DNA of 64,000 bases, taken from positions 1 to 64,000 of the forward strand of contig CAVUGU010000023.1 in the NCBI GenBank assembly GCA_963741055.1. Reading direction: 5' to 3'. This DNA is from Bog-756 sp963741055 (GTDB lineage Bacteria; Actinomycetota; Acidimicrobiia; Acidimicrobiales; RAAP-2). The position numbers and the translations under genes are program-made. Below are positions 27,158 to 36,279 of this stretch, piece after piece. Each line of letters starts with the position of its first letter. The first letter of the stretch is position 1. The notes under the pieces were generated by a model. The model was not told the origin of the DNA, did not search any database, and saw only the letters and a program-made list of their open reading frames with translations.

Positions 27158-27790
27158 TCAGGGCGCGGCGCTGGGCAAGGGGGCGAGCGTGGCGACCCGC
27201 TTGGCCAGGTTGACCGCGTGGTCGCCGAAGCGCTCGTAGAAGCGGGCCACCATGGCCAGCTCGACCGCGACCGGTAGCGGCATCGTGCCGGCGACCACCT
27301 CGACCGTGAGGCTCACGTGGAGGTCGTCCATCTCGTCGTCGAGCGAGTCCACGACCGCCGCGGCGGTGGTCAGGCGCTCGCCGTAGGCGTCGGTGGTCGC
27401 GCGCCACATGTGCACCGCGACCTCACCCATGCGCTCCACGAGTCCACGGCTCCTGGCGGAGAGCTCGCCGCCGAGGCCGCGTGCGGCTCGCCGCGCGATG
27501 TGTTCGGCGAGGTCGCCGTTGCGTTCGAGGTCGGGCAGCATCCGGATGACCGTCACCAGGAACCGGAGCTTTTCGGGCGAGGTGATGCCCGCCACGGTCA
27601 GCTGCTGGAGGGTGAGGTCCTCGATGTCGTGATAGAGGGTGTCCACCACCTCCTCGTCGCGGTCGGCGAGGGCCTTGGCCGCTTCGCGGTCGCCGGCGAG
27701 GAACGCGTGGGTGGCACCGGAGATCGACTCGCCGACCAGTGCGAACAGCTGAAGGACCAGTCGGTCGATGTGCTCGAGTGGGCTTTCCAC
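27158..27790 (-). CDS. phoU: Phosphate uptake regulator PhoU
   Basis: About 210 residues with two PhoU three-helix repeats, each with the typical ExxxxxD-type metal-binding texture (LADRDEEVVDTLYHDIED and VARFYERFGDHAVNLAKRV). PhoU represses phosphate-starvation signalling through PhoR and the Pst transporter. The start GTG 27790 was chosen because TACGGT lies 7 bases upstream in leaderless spacing; GTG 27799 would add three residues. No pst or phoR genes are nearby. Confidence 0.9.
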   Translation of the reverse strand: MESPLEHIDRLVLQLFALVGESISGATHAFLAGDREAAKALADRDEEVVDTLYHDIEDLTLQQLTVAGITSPEKLRFLVTVIRMLPDLERNGDLAEHIARRAARGLGGELSARSRGLVERMGEVAVHMWRATTDAYGERLTTAAAVVDSLDDEMDDLHVSLTVEVVAGTMPLPVAVELAMVARFYERFGDHAVNLAKRVATLAPLPSAAP

Positions 27791-27934
27791 CCTGGTCACC
27801 GTATCCGCGCTGCTCAGGGCAGGCCCACGGAGTCCCCGGAACTGTCACACCCCCTCAGTACGCTGGCGCGCGCAGGGCGCGGTGCCGAACAGTCGGTATC
27901 CGCGTATCCGAGACGAGGATCCGAGGAGGACGCA

Positions 27935-29374
27935 ATGATCACCGGTCTTCTGGTCGGCCTGTCGGTCGGGGCGGTGGTCGGGCTCGTGGTGGGCTTGTTG
28001 ACCCGAACGGGCGCGCTCAGTGCGGCCCGCACCGCAGAGTCCCGGCTGGTCGATGCACGCGAACGCAACCAGGTCCTCGAACGCGACCTCGCCGACGCAC
28101 GAGTCGTCGCGGCGGATGCTCAGGACCGATCCTCGTCCCTCGGTACCGAGCTGGCTCGGGTCTCGGCCGAGCTCGACCACGTACGCGGCGCGAACGACGA
28201 GCGAGCGGCGGTGCTCGAGGAGAGTCGCCGCCAGCTCACCGGCGAGTTCGCACGGCTCTCTGCCGTGGCACTCCAGCAGAACAACCAGCAATTCCTCCAG
28301 CTGGCCGATGCGAAGCTCGGGGAGACTCGTCAGGCCGCCGACGGTGAGCTCGCCAAGCGTCAGCAGGCGATCGAGTCGCTGCTCAAGCCGATCGGTGAGC
28401 AGCTGAACAAGTACGAGGAGGGGATGCAGCGGCTGGAGCGCGAGCGGGAGGGCGCCTACCGGCTGCTGACCAAGCAGATGGAGGACCTCTCGACCTCCCA
28501 CGACCAGCTCCAGAAGGAGACCCGCAACCTGGTGACCGCGTTGCGCTCCCCCCAGACCCGGGGTCGGTGGGGCGAGATGCAGTTGCGCAGGGTCGTCGAG
28601 ATGGCGGGGATGCTCGAGCACTGCGACTTCGACGAGCAGGTGACCACCGACGCGGACGACGGGCGGATCCGGCCGGACATGGTCGTGCACCTTCCAGGCG
28701 GAAAGAACGTCGCCGTCGACGCGAAGGTCCCACTGCAGTCCTTCCTCGACGCGAACGAAGCCGACGACGAGACGGAGCGGCGGGCACTGCTGGCGAACCA
28801 CGGCCGCCAGTTGCGGAACCACGTCGACGCGCTCGCGAAGAAGGAGTACTGGAAGAAGGTCGATCTCTCGCCGGAGTTCGTCGTCGCGTTCGTGCCCGGA
28901 GATTCGCTGCTCACCGTGGCGCTCGAACACGAGCCCGGTCTGATGGAGCACGCGGCGGCCAACCACGTGCTGCTCGCGACCCCGACCTCTCTGATCGCGC
29001 TGTTGCGGGCCGTCGCGTACGGGTGGCAGCAGGACGCGCTCGCCGACAATGCGAAGGCGATCCAGTCGCTCGGTCGGGAGCTGTACCAGCGCCTCTGCGT
29101 GTTCGGCGACCACATGTCGGGGGTGGGCAAGGGACTCTCGAGCGCGGTCACCTCGTACAACCGCGCGGTGGGGTCGCTCGAGGCCCGGGTCATGAAGACG
29201 GCCCAGCGCTTCGTCGAGCTCGGGGTGAGTCCCGGGGACCGCGAGCTGCCCGTCCCGGCACCCGTCGAGGCGACCACGAGGCCGCTTTCCACCGAAGGTG
29301 ATGCTCCGGTGCTCGACCTGCCGGTGGCGCCCGTCCTCCTGTCCGACGACGCTCCGACCGCGCTCGAGGGTTGA
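27935..29374 (+). CDS. rmuC: DNA recombination protein RmuC
   Basis: 479 residues from ATG 27935 behind GAGGAGGACGCA. An N-terminal transmembrane helix (LLVGLSVGAVVGLVVGLL) is followed by a long coiled coil (residues about 30-190) and the RmuC nuclease-like domain: TRGRWGEMQLRRVVEMAGM, RIRPDMVVHLPGGKNVAVDAKVPL and SLIALLRAVAYGWQQ. RmuC limits inversion at short repeats in E. coli; the domain is related to PD-(D/E)XK nucleases. A short acidic tail follows. It is divergent from phoU. Confidence 0.93.
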   Translation: MITGLLVGLSVGAVVGLVVGLLTRTGALSAARTAESRLVDARERNQVLERDLADARVVAADAQDRSSSLGTELARVSAELDHVRGANDERAAVLEESRRQLTGEFARLSAVALQQNNQQFLQLADAKLGETRQAADGELAKRQQAIESLLKPIGEQLNKYEEGMQRLEREREGAYRLLTKQMEDLSTSHDQLQKETRNLVTALRSPQTRGRWGEMQLRRVVEMAGMLEHCDFDEQVTTDADDGRIRPDMVVHLPGGKNVAVDAKVPLQSFLDANEADDETERRALLANHGRQLRNHVDALAKKEYWKKVDLSPEFVVAFVPGDSLLTVALEHEPGLMEHAAANHVLLATPTSLIALLRAVAYGWQQDALADNAKAIQSLGRELYQRLCVFGDHMSGVGKGLSSAVTSYNRAVGSLEARVMKTAQRFVELGVSPGDRELPVPAPVEATTRPLSTEGDAPVLDLPVAPVLLSDDAPTALEG

Positions 29375-29556
29375 CCGGACACACGGACCGGCACGCCTGG
29401 TGCACGAACGCCGCCCTTCGGGCCGAGGCCGGAAATTCCCCGCCTGTGTCCTCCTCTCAGGGTTTTCCAAGTTCGACGGGTTAAAAACTGGGACGTAGTC
29501 CCCACCGTCCATGCGGCACGGTCCATGTGGACGCTCCGTCGAACAGGAGGATTTGG

Positions 29557-30805
29557 ATGAGGATTCTCGTCCTCGGAGGTGACGGCTATCTCGGATGGCC
29601 GACCGCCCTGTATCTGTCGCGTCGCGGTCATCGGGTGGGGATCGTCGACAACTTCGCGCGTCGCGGGTACGACATCGAGATGGGGGTCGAAAGCCTCGTC
29701 CCGATCGTCGGTATGCAGCAACGTGCTCGTCGTTGGAAGGAAGTGTCGGGAATCGAGCTCGACGTGTTCGTGGGTGACCTCGTCGACGCGGGGTTCGTGG
29801 ACACCACCGTTCAGTCGTTCGCCCCCGACGCGGTCGTGCACTTCGCGGAGCAGCGCTCGGCTCCCTACTCGATGATCGATCGCAAGCACGCCGTCTACAC
29901 CCAGGTCAACAACGTCTCGGGGACGCTCAACCTTCTCTACGCGATCGCGGAGCACAATCGCGACATCCACCTGGTCAAGCTCGGGACGATGGGGGAGTAC
30001 GGCACCCCCAACATCGACATCGAGGAGGGGTACATCGAGATCACCCACCGAGGGCGGACCGACGTGCTTCCCTATCCCGAAGCAGCCCGGCTCCTTCTAC
30101 CACCTCTCGAAGGTCCACGACAGCCACAACATCATGTTCGCCTGCCGCATCTGGGGGTTGCGAGCGACCGATCTCAACCAGGGGATCGTCTACGGGCACG
30201 AGACGGAGGAGACGGTCCTCCATCCCGAGCTCACCACCCGGTTCGACTACGACGGTGTGTTCGGCACGGTCCTCAATCGTTTCTGCGTGCAGGCGGTGAC
30301 CGGTCACCCGCTCACCGTCTACGGCTCGGGCGGTCAGACGAGGGGGATGCTCAACATCCTCGACACACTCGCCTGCGTCGAGCTGGCACTCGACCATCCG
30401 GCCGACCCGGGCGAGTTCCGGGTCTTCAACCAGTTCACCGAATCGTGGTCGGTGCTGCAGATGGCCGAGATGGTGCAAGCCGAATTCGGCGCTCAGGCGG
30501 TGATCGAGCACACGCCGGACCCGCGGGTGGAGAAAGAGGAGCACCACTACCGGGCGGCGCACACCAAGCTGCTCGATCTCGGACTGATGCCGCACCTGCT
30601 CGACTCGAAGGTGATCAGGTCCATCCTCGACGTGGCGGAGAAGTTCAAGGGCCGGGTCGACCCGGCGGCCATCCTGCCGACGGTCGAGTGGCGTGCGACC
30701 GCGAGCGACCTCGTGACGAGCTCCGGGTCGCCCGACGCCGGGTCGACGAACGGGTCGACCAACGGGTCGAGGGCAACGAGGCAGCGGGAGACGAGCCCGG
30801 CCTGA
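29557..30805 (+). CDS. sqdB: UDP-sulfoquinovose synthase (apparent frame break near 30079)
   Basis: SDR-type enzyme that makes UDP-sulfoquinovose from UDP-glucose and sulfite for sulfolipid. From ATG 29557 (AGGAGG 7 bases upstream): LVLGGDGYLGWPTALYLSRRG, VHFAEQRSAPYSMIDR, KLGTMGEYGTPNIDIEEGY. At about 30079 an extra G breaks the frame exactly at the active site; without it the text reads YPKQPGSFYHLSKVHDSHNIMF, restoring the YxxxK pair. The rest, GIVYGHETEETVLHPELTTRFDYDGVFGTVLNRF, runs to 30805. The corrected protein has about 415 residues. A glycosyltransferase partner (SqdX/D) is not in the window. Confidence 0.88.
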
Positions 30806-30899
30806 CCGAGCCAGGTCACGGCGTCGAACCGACCCGCTGACCGCTCCGCTGGGACTCGGCGCACGTCCGGGGCGCAGGGCCGGAGCAGCTGGCCAGCAG

Positions 30900-30905
30900 T
30901 ATCGT
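30900..30905 (+). promoter_or_regulatory. -10 box for leaderless gene at 30913
   Basis: TATCGT ends 7 bases before ATG 30913; no ribosome site is present. Confidence 0.4.
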
Positions 30906-30912
30906 CGTCTGG

Positions 30913-32112
30913 ATGCCGAGAGCCCGACGAAGACGTCGCCGGGGGACTCCACGCTCGGTGAGGCTCGCCCTGGAGGCCCTCGCGATCGCGGTCGCTGCGG
31001 TCGTCGTGATCGGATCGATCAGCAAGATCTCCAGCGAGTCGAGCGCCTACCGGACGTCGACGGACTCCGGGTACGGCGAGCTCGCCTCGCGAGTCGTGGA
31101 CGACTCGAACGGCACCGGTGGTCAGCTCGCCTCGCTGATGGCCCGGGCACCCGGACTTCCCAACCAAGAGGCCCCCTACGTCGCGGCGGCCCGCACCCAG
31201 GTCCAACAAGGCCTCGACCAGGCTGTGCTCGCCTCGGGACAAGAGGCCGACGCCGCGGCGGATCTCGTCCCTCCTGATCCCCTCGGGAACGTGAGCGGGC
31301 AGCTCGTGCAGGTCATGGACGACCGGGCGACCGCGGTCTCCGACCTGCGGACGGCCGTCGACCAACGACTCGGCATGGCTCCCCTCCCCGTCGCCGGAGC
31401 AACCGCCGGTTCGTCGACGCCGGGGACCGTGCCGCTGGTCTCGATCGATCAGGCGGCCCGCTCGATGACCGCGGCGGGTGCCCTCTTTCAACGCGCGGAC
31501 GCCGAGTACGCCTCGCTGCTCGCATCCATCCGTCACCAACGGCTCGCGATCCGCCTCCCCACCTCGGTCTGGGTCCCGACCGCGGACGCGCACTCGCCCC
31601 TCAGCCCGGTCTCGCTCGGGAGCGCGGCCACCACGCTCTCCGCCTCCGCGGCGCTCGCTCCCTTCCACCAGCTGCTGATCAGTGCGCTCGGGCTCACGCC
31701 CCCCGCGGTCGCGACCGGCGGGACCGGCATCATCGGTGAATCCTGCGCTGCGCCCTTCGCGGTGTCGCCCGCACCGGGAAGCGCCCCGACGATCGTCCCG
31801 CCGACCAACCAGCTCGCCGTGGAGGTCACCATCACCAATTGCGGGACCGTCACCGAGACGGGAGTCGCGGTGACCGAGACGTTGACCCTGGCCGATGCCC
31901 CGGGGACCGCACCTCCTCCGGCCGGGACGCGCGGCGGCAAGCAATTATCGAAGGTCAGCGTGCGTTCCGGAGCATCCGCCGGCGTCGCGCTCTCGCCGAT
32001 CGCGGTCGCATCCGGACACACCTACCTGCTGACGGTCAGCGTGGCGATCCCGCCCGGACAGGCCAACCCGACCGGATCGTCCCAGGAGCTCCTGGTGCAG
32101 ATCGCCCCCTGA
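30913..32112 (+). CDS. Membrane-anchored protein of unknown function
   Basis: 399 residues. A very basic N-terminus (PRARRRRRRGTPR) precedes one transmembrane helix (LEALAIAVAAVVVIGSI), so the rest should be extracytoplasmic. The middle is alanine-rich and helical, with ASLLASIRHQRLAIRLPTSVW. The C-terminal part (about 270-399) looks like a beta-sandwich of CARDB type: NQLAVEVTITNCGTVTETGVAV … LTVSVAIPPGQANPTG. No enzyme motif is visible. The function is not recognised. Confidence 0.65.
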   Translation: MPRARRRRRRGTPRSVRLALEALAIAVAAVVVIGSISKISSESSAYRTSTDSGYGELASRVVDDSNGTGGQLASLMARAPGLPNQEAPYVAAARTQVQQGLDQAVLASGQEADAAADLVPPDPLGNVSGQLVQVMDDRATAVSDLRTAVDQRLGMAPLPVAGATAGSSTPGTVPLVSIDQAARSMTAAGALFQRADAEYASLLASIRHQRLAIRLPTSVWVPTADAHSPLSPVSLGSAATTLSASAALAPFHQLLISALGLTPPAVATGGTGIIGESCAAPFAVSPAPGSAPTIVPPTNQLAVEVTITNCGTVTETGVAVTETLTLADAPGTAPPPAGTRGGKQLSKVSVRSGASAGVALSPIAVASGHTYLLTVSVAIPPGQANPTGSSQELLVQIAP

Positions 32113-32252
32113 GGGGCGGCTCGATGTCACCGTGCGCGATCTCCTCGGGGGATGGTCGGATGGTAGGCATCACGCTCTAGGATTGTCAGCGTCCTCAACG
32201 ACGAGAAACGACCAGCAAGAGCGACGGGTCGAAGAGAGAGAGGTGTGGGTCC

Positions 32253-33524
32253 GTGGCCGAAAGCATCACGATCACTGACAACCGCACCGGCGAGTCCCAC
32301 GAGATCCCCATCGAGAACGGCGGGGTGTCGGCGGCGCAGTGGTCGAAGCTCCTTCCCGGCATCTGGTTCTACGACCCGGGTCTGGTCTCGACCGCGGTGT
32401 GCGAGAGCTCGATCACCTATCTCGACGGGGAGGAGGGCATCCTCCGCTATCGGGGTTATCCGATCGAGCAGCTGGCAGAGCAGTCCACCTACCTCGAGGT
32501 TGCGTACCTGCTCCTGAAGGGCGAACTGCCGACCGCCGAAGAGTTCGATGCCTGGCAGCGTGAGGTGACCCTCCACACCTTCATCCACGAGAACGTACGC
32601 AAGCGATTTCTCGAGGGATTCCACTACGACGCCCACCCGATGGGGATGCTGGTGTCGGCCATCGCCGCTCTGTCGACCTTCTACCTCGATGCGAAGGACA
32701 TCTTCGACGTCGAGTCCCGCAACAAGCAGATCGTCCGGCTGATCGCCAAGATCCCGACGCTCGCCGCCGCGACCCACCGCTTCAGCGTGGGCCAGCCCTT
32801 CGTCTACCCGGACAACTCTCTCGGTTTCACCGCCAACTTCCTCTCGATGATGTGGAAGATCGCAGAGCCTCGCTTCGATGCCAATCCGGCCCTGGCACGA
32901 GCCCTCGACGTGCTGTTCATCCTCCACGCGGACCACGAGCAGAACTGCTCGACCACCGCCATGCGGGTGGTGGGGTCCTCGCACGCCGATCCGTACTCCG
33001 CCACCGCGGCAGCCGCTGCCGCGCTCTACGGCCCCCGCCATGGTGGGGCGAACGAAGCAGTCATCAGGATGCTCACCGACATCGGTTCGATCGAGAACGT
33101 CGAGTCGTTCATCAAGTCGGTGAAGGAAGGCTCCGGCGGTCGACTGCAGGGCTTCGGCCACCGGGTCTACAAGAGCTACGACCCGCGGGCCCGCATCATC
33201 AAGCAGACCGCGGACGAGGTGTTCGCCATCACCGGCAAGAGCCCGCTGCTCGACATCGCCCTCAAGCTCGAAGAGATCGCGCTCTCCGACGAGTACTTCA
33301 CTTCTCGCAAGCTCTATCCCAACGTGGACTTCTACTCGGGCCTCATCTACCAGGCGATGGGGTTCCCGCTCGAGATGTTCCCGGTCCTCTTCGCCATCCC
33401 ACGCACCTCGGGCTGGCTCGCCCACTGGCAGGAGATGCTCGACCAGGACTCGAAGATCGTGCGTCCTCGCCAGCTCTACATCGGTGAGGCCTCACGCGAC
33501 TACGTCCCGATCGTCGAGCGCTGA
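32253..33524 (+). CDS. gltA: Citrate synthase
   Basis: 423 residues from GTG 32253 (GAGAGAGAGG upstream). All catalytic residues are visible: the histidines in LHADHEQNCSTT and GFGHRVYKSYDPRA and the aspartate in NVDFYSGLIYQAMG. The enzyme condenses acetyl-CoA and oxaloacetate, and supplies the glyoxylate-consuming side of carbon metabolism that would pair with the ethylmalonyl-CoA pathway. A -10-like TAGGAT at 32178-32183 would give a leader of about 65 bases. Confidence 0.96.
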   Translation: MAESITITDNRTGESHEIPIENGGVSAAQWSKLLPGIWFYDPGLVSTAVCESSITYLDGEEGILRYRGYPIEQLAEQSTYLEVAYLLLKGELPTAEEFDAWQREVTLHTFIHENVRKRFLEGFHYDAHPMGMLVSAIAALSTFYLDAKDIFDVESRNKQIVRLIAKIPTLAAATHRFSVGQPFVYPDNSLGFTANFLSMMWKIAEPRFDANPALARALDVLFILHADHEQNCSTTAMRVVGSSHADPYSATAAAAAALYGPRHGGANEAVIRMLTDIGSIENVESFIKSVKEGSGGRLQGFGHRVYKSYDPRARIIKQTADEVFAITGKSPLLDIALKLEEIALSDEYFTSRKLYPNVDFYSGLIYQAMGFPLEMFPVLFAIPRTSGWLAHWQEMLDQDSKIVRPRQLYIGEASRDYVPIVER

Positions 33525-33541
33525 GCCGAAGGGATCCTTCC

Positions 33542-34393
33542 TCAGACGCGGGATCGGATCCGCATCAGGCCCTCCTGCACCACCGAGACGACCAGCTCGC
33601 CCGACTCCGTGAAGAGGAACCCCCGCGCCAGGCCGCGTGCACCGTGGGCGACCGGCGAGTCCATGTCGTAGAGGAGCCACTCGTCGGCGCGGAACGCTCG
33701 GTGGAACCACATGCAGTGGTCGATGCTCGCCCCCATGAACTCGGCGTCGTCCCATTTCACTTCGTGGGGCGCCAGCATGGTGTCGAAGAGCGACATGTCC
33801 GACGCGTAGGCGGCGATCGACGCGTGGAGCAGCGGGTCGTCGGGCAGCTTTCCGTCGGCACGGATCCACAGGCGTTGGTAGGGCTCGGTGCCCGCCCCGT
33901 GGGTGAACGGCAGATCGCCGATGTAGCGCTGGTCGATCGGGTGGGGTCGCTCGAACCAGTTGCCGAGGGTCTCACGGAAGGGCTCGAGTCGGGTGGCCAT
34001 CGTGTCGAGCTCCTCGGGGGGCGGGACCTCGGGCATCGGGAACTGGTGTGAGAGACCGGGCTCGTCCACGTGGAACGAGGCCGACATGTTGAAGATGGCC
34101 CGTCCGTGCTGGATGGCGACCACTCGCCGGGTGGTGAACGATCGGCCGTCGCGGATGCGGTCCACCTCGTAGAGGATCGGGATGGTCGGGTCCCCGGGCC
34201 GGAGGAAGTAGGCGTGCAGCGAGTGGGGACGCCCCGAGTCGACGGTTCGGCCCGCCGCGGTCAGCGACTGCGCCGCCACCTGACCGCCGAACACGCGCTG
34301 GCGGTCCTCGTCCGGGCTCACCCCACGGAAGATGTTGACCTCGATCGGCTCGAGGTCGAGCAGGTCGACGAGGAAGTCGAGATCGAGGCTCAC
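33542..34393 (-). CDS. tesB: Acyl-CoA thioesterase II
   Basis: 283 residues with two hotdog domains, the standard TesB length. Key segments: RVFGGQVAAQSLTAAGRTV, LHAYFLRPGDP, LHASIAAYASDMSLFDTM with the catalytic aspartate, GASIDHCMWFHR, where serine replaces the usual threonine of the triad, and VVSVVQEGLMRIR with the glutamine. It hydrolyses medium- and long-chain acyl-CoA. It converges on gltA with a 17-bp gap and is divergent from the glucosidase. Confidence 0.93.
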   Translation of the reverse strand: MSLDLDFLVDLLDLEPIEVNIFRGVSPDEDRQRVFGGQVAAQSLTAAGRTVDSGRPHSLHAYFLRPGDPTIPILYEVDRIRDGRSFTTRRVVAIQHGRAIFNMSASFHVDEPGLSHQFPMPEVPPPEELDTMATRLEPFRETLGNWFERPHPIDQRYIGDLPFTHGAGTEPYQRLWIRADGKLPDDPLLHASIAAYASDMSLFDTMLAPHEVKWDDAEFMGASIDHCMWFHRAFRADEWLLYDMDSPVAHGARGLARGFLFTESGELVVSVVQEGLMRIRSRV

Positions 34394-34414
34394 GCCACCA
34401 TCCTGTCAGGCCAC

Positions 34415-34420
34415 TACGGT
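34415..34420 (+). promoter_or_regulatory. -10 box for leaderless glucosidase transcript
   Basis: TACGGT ends 8 bases before GTG 34429 with no ribosome site between. Confidence 0.45.
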
Positions 34421-34428
34421 GAGCGTCC

Positions 34429-35610
34429 GTGCCGACCGTGAACTTCCCCGACGGATTCGTGTGGGGCACCGCAACCGCCGCCCATCAGATCGAAGGCGGC
34501 AACGTGAACAACGACTGGTGGGCGTTCGAGCACGACCCTGCGTCGGGCTGTGTGGAGGTGAGCGGCGATGCGTGCGACTCGTTCAACCGCTACCCCGAGG
34601 ACATCGCGCTGGTCGGCGCGCTCGGTCTTTCGGCCTACCGGTTCTCGCTGGAGTGGAGTCGGATCGAGCCCGCGGAGGGAGAGTTCTCCACGGTCGCGCT
34701 CGATCACTACCGCAGGATGGCCGAAGTGTGCCGCGAGCACGGCGTCCTGCCCGTCGTCACCTTCCACCACTTCACCCACCCGCGCTGGTTCGCCGCCGAG
34801 GGTGCCTGGGAGGCACCCGACGCGCCCGATCTCTTCGCCCGCTTCTGTGAACGGGCGACCGCCCGCCTCGGCGACCTCATCGGGATCGCCTGCACCCTCA
34901 ACGAGCCGAACGTGGTGGCGACGATGGGCTGGCGTCACGGGATCTTCCCGCCGGGTGTGCGCGACCGTGCGCGGCGCGAGGCGGTCAACCGGGGAATGAT
35001 CGCCGCGCACCGCAAAGGTACGGAGGCGATCCGATCGGGGCCCGGCGAGTTCCCGGTCGGGCTCACCCTCTCGATGAGCGACTACCAGTTGCTCCCCGGC
35101 GGCGAAGAGTGGCTCGAACGGGTCCGGCGACCGTCCGAGGACGTCTTCCTCGAGGCGACAGAGGGAGACGACTACATCGGTGTGCAGACCTACTCGCGCA
35201 CCCGGGTGGGTCCCGACGGCTTCCTCGGACCGGCAGCCGGGGTGCCGACCACACAGATGGGTTACGAGGTGTGGCCGGATGCGCTCGAAGCCACCATCCG
35301 GCGCGCGACCGAGATGACCGGACTTCCCGTCTACGTGACCGAGAACGGGATCGGCACCGACGACGACGATCAGCGCATCGAGTTCGTCGCTGACGCGCTC
35401 GCCGGGGTCGGTCGGTGTCTCGACGACGGCATCGACGTGCGGGGCTACTTCTATTGGAGCCTGCTCGACAATTTCGAGTGGGTGCTCGGCTACGGGCCGA
35501 CCTTCGGTCTGGTCGCGGTGGACCGGTCGACCTTCGAGCGCCGCCCGAAGGAGAGTTCGAAGTGGCTCGGTGGGGTGGCGCGCGCCAACACACTCACGCC
35601 GAGTTCGTGA
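34429..35610 (+). CDS. Glycoside hydrolase family 1 (beta-glucosidase-like)
   Basis: 393 residues, somewhat shorter than typical GH1 enzymes (about 440-460). FPDGFVWGTATAAHQIEGG starts the barrel, with acid/base glutamate in CTLNEPNVV and the nucleophile in VYVTENGIGTDD; YFYWSLLDNFEWVLGYGPTFGLV closes the active site. Both catalytic glutamates are intact, so activity is likely. It would cleave beta-glucosides or beta-galactosides in the cytoplasm, since no signal peptide is present. It stands next to a GtrA-type membrane protein. Confidence 0.92.
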   Translation: MPTVNFPDGFVWGTATAAHQIEGGNVNNDWWAFEHDPASGCVEVSGDACDSFNRYPEDIALVGALGLSAYRFSLEWSRIEPAEGEFSTVALDHYRRMAEVCREHGVLPVVTFHHFTHPRWFAAEGAWEAPDAPDLFARFCERATARLGDLIGIACTLNEPNVVATMGWRHGIFPPGVRDRARREAVNRGMIAAHRKGTEAIRSGPGEFPVGLTLSMSDYQLLPGGEEWLERVRRPSEDVFLEATEGDDYIGVQTYSRTRVGPDGFLGPAAGVPTTQMGYEVWPDALEATIRRATEMTGLPVYVTENGIGTDDDDQRIEFVADALAGVGRCLDDGIDVRGYFYWSLLDNFEWVLGYGPTFGLVAVDRSTFERRPKESSKWLGGVARANTLTPSS

Positions 35611-35654
35611 CACATTGACCGCGGCGCTGACGGATGTCCCGACATGGTGACGAC

Positions 35655-35660
35655 TAAGGT
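35655..35660 (+). promoter_or_regulatory. -10 box for leaderless GtrA-family gene
   Basis: TAAGGT ends 7 bases before ATG 35668, which supports that ATG over the one at 35644. Confidence 0.5.
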
Positions 35661-35667
35661 TCCCCCG

Positions 35668-36168
35668 ATGAGCGGTCTCACCGTGCGCGTGCTGCACCTC
35701 TGGGAGCGGCGAGACACACCCGAGGCCAAGCGCCTGTTCCGCTACACCATGGTCTCGGTCATCTCGACGGCCGTCTCCTTCGGCGTGCTGGCGATCGTCT
35801 TCGGTGTGTTCCGGCTCTGGGGCGAGGTCGCGAGCACGGTGTTCGCCAACGTGGTCGCGACGGTGCCCTCCTACTACCTCAACCGCAAGTGGGTCTGGGG
35901 CAAAGGCGGCCGCTCACACCTGATCAAAGAGGTCGTCCCCTTCTGGTGCATGTCGGCGATCGGCATCGCGGTGTCGATCGTCGGCGCCTCCGTGGCCAAG
36001 CACATCGGCACCGTGCACCACCTCAGTCATCCGGAGCAGACCGCGCTGGTGCTGTTCGCCAACGTGGTCTCGTTCGGGGTCTTCTGGGTCCTCAAGTATC
36101 TGGTCTTCAACCGACTCTTCCGGGTGCATCCCCTGGAGGAGCTCGACGAGCTGGTCGAAGCGCTCTGA
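35668..36168 (+). CDS. GtrA family membrane protein
   Basis: 166 residues from ATG 35668. Four hydrophobic helices (TMVSVISTAVSFGVLAIVFG, VASTVFANVVATVPSYYLN, WCMSAIGIAVSIVGASV, LVLFANVVSFGVFWVLKYLV) and the family signature PSYYLNRKWVWG identify GtrA. Members are thought to flip or position polyprenyl-phosphate-linked sugars for cell-surface glycans. Its substrate is unknown; the nearby mannosyltransferase also uses a lipid-linked sugar. Confidence 0.88.
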   Translation: MSGLTVRVLHLWERRDTPEAKRLFRYTMVSVISTAVSFGVLAIVFGVFRLWGEVASTVFANVVATVPSYYLNRKWVWGKGGRSHLIKEVVPFWCMSAIGIAVSIVGASVAKHIGTVHHLSHPEQTALVLFANVVSFGVFWVLKYLVFNRLFRVHPLEELDELVEAL

Positions 36169-36279
36169 ACTGCGGGTGCCACCCGTAACGGGTGCGTTCG
36201 CCCGGACGGTCGTTCGCGTGGCGTCGAGGGGCAGCGGTAGCTTGGTGTCCGTGCTGGATCACGGCGTCCGGAGGGGACC

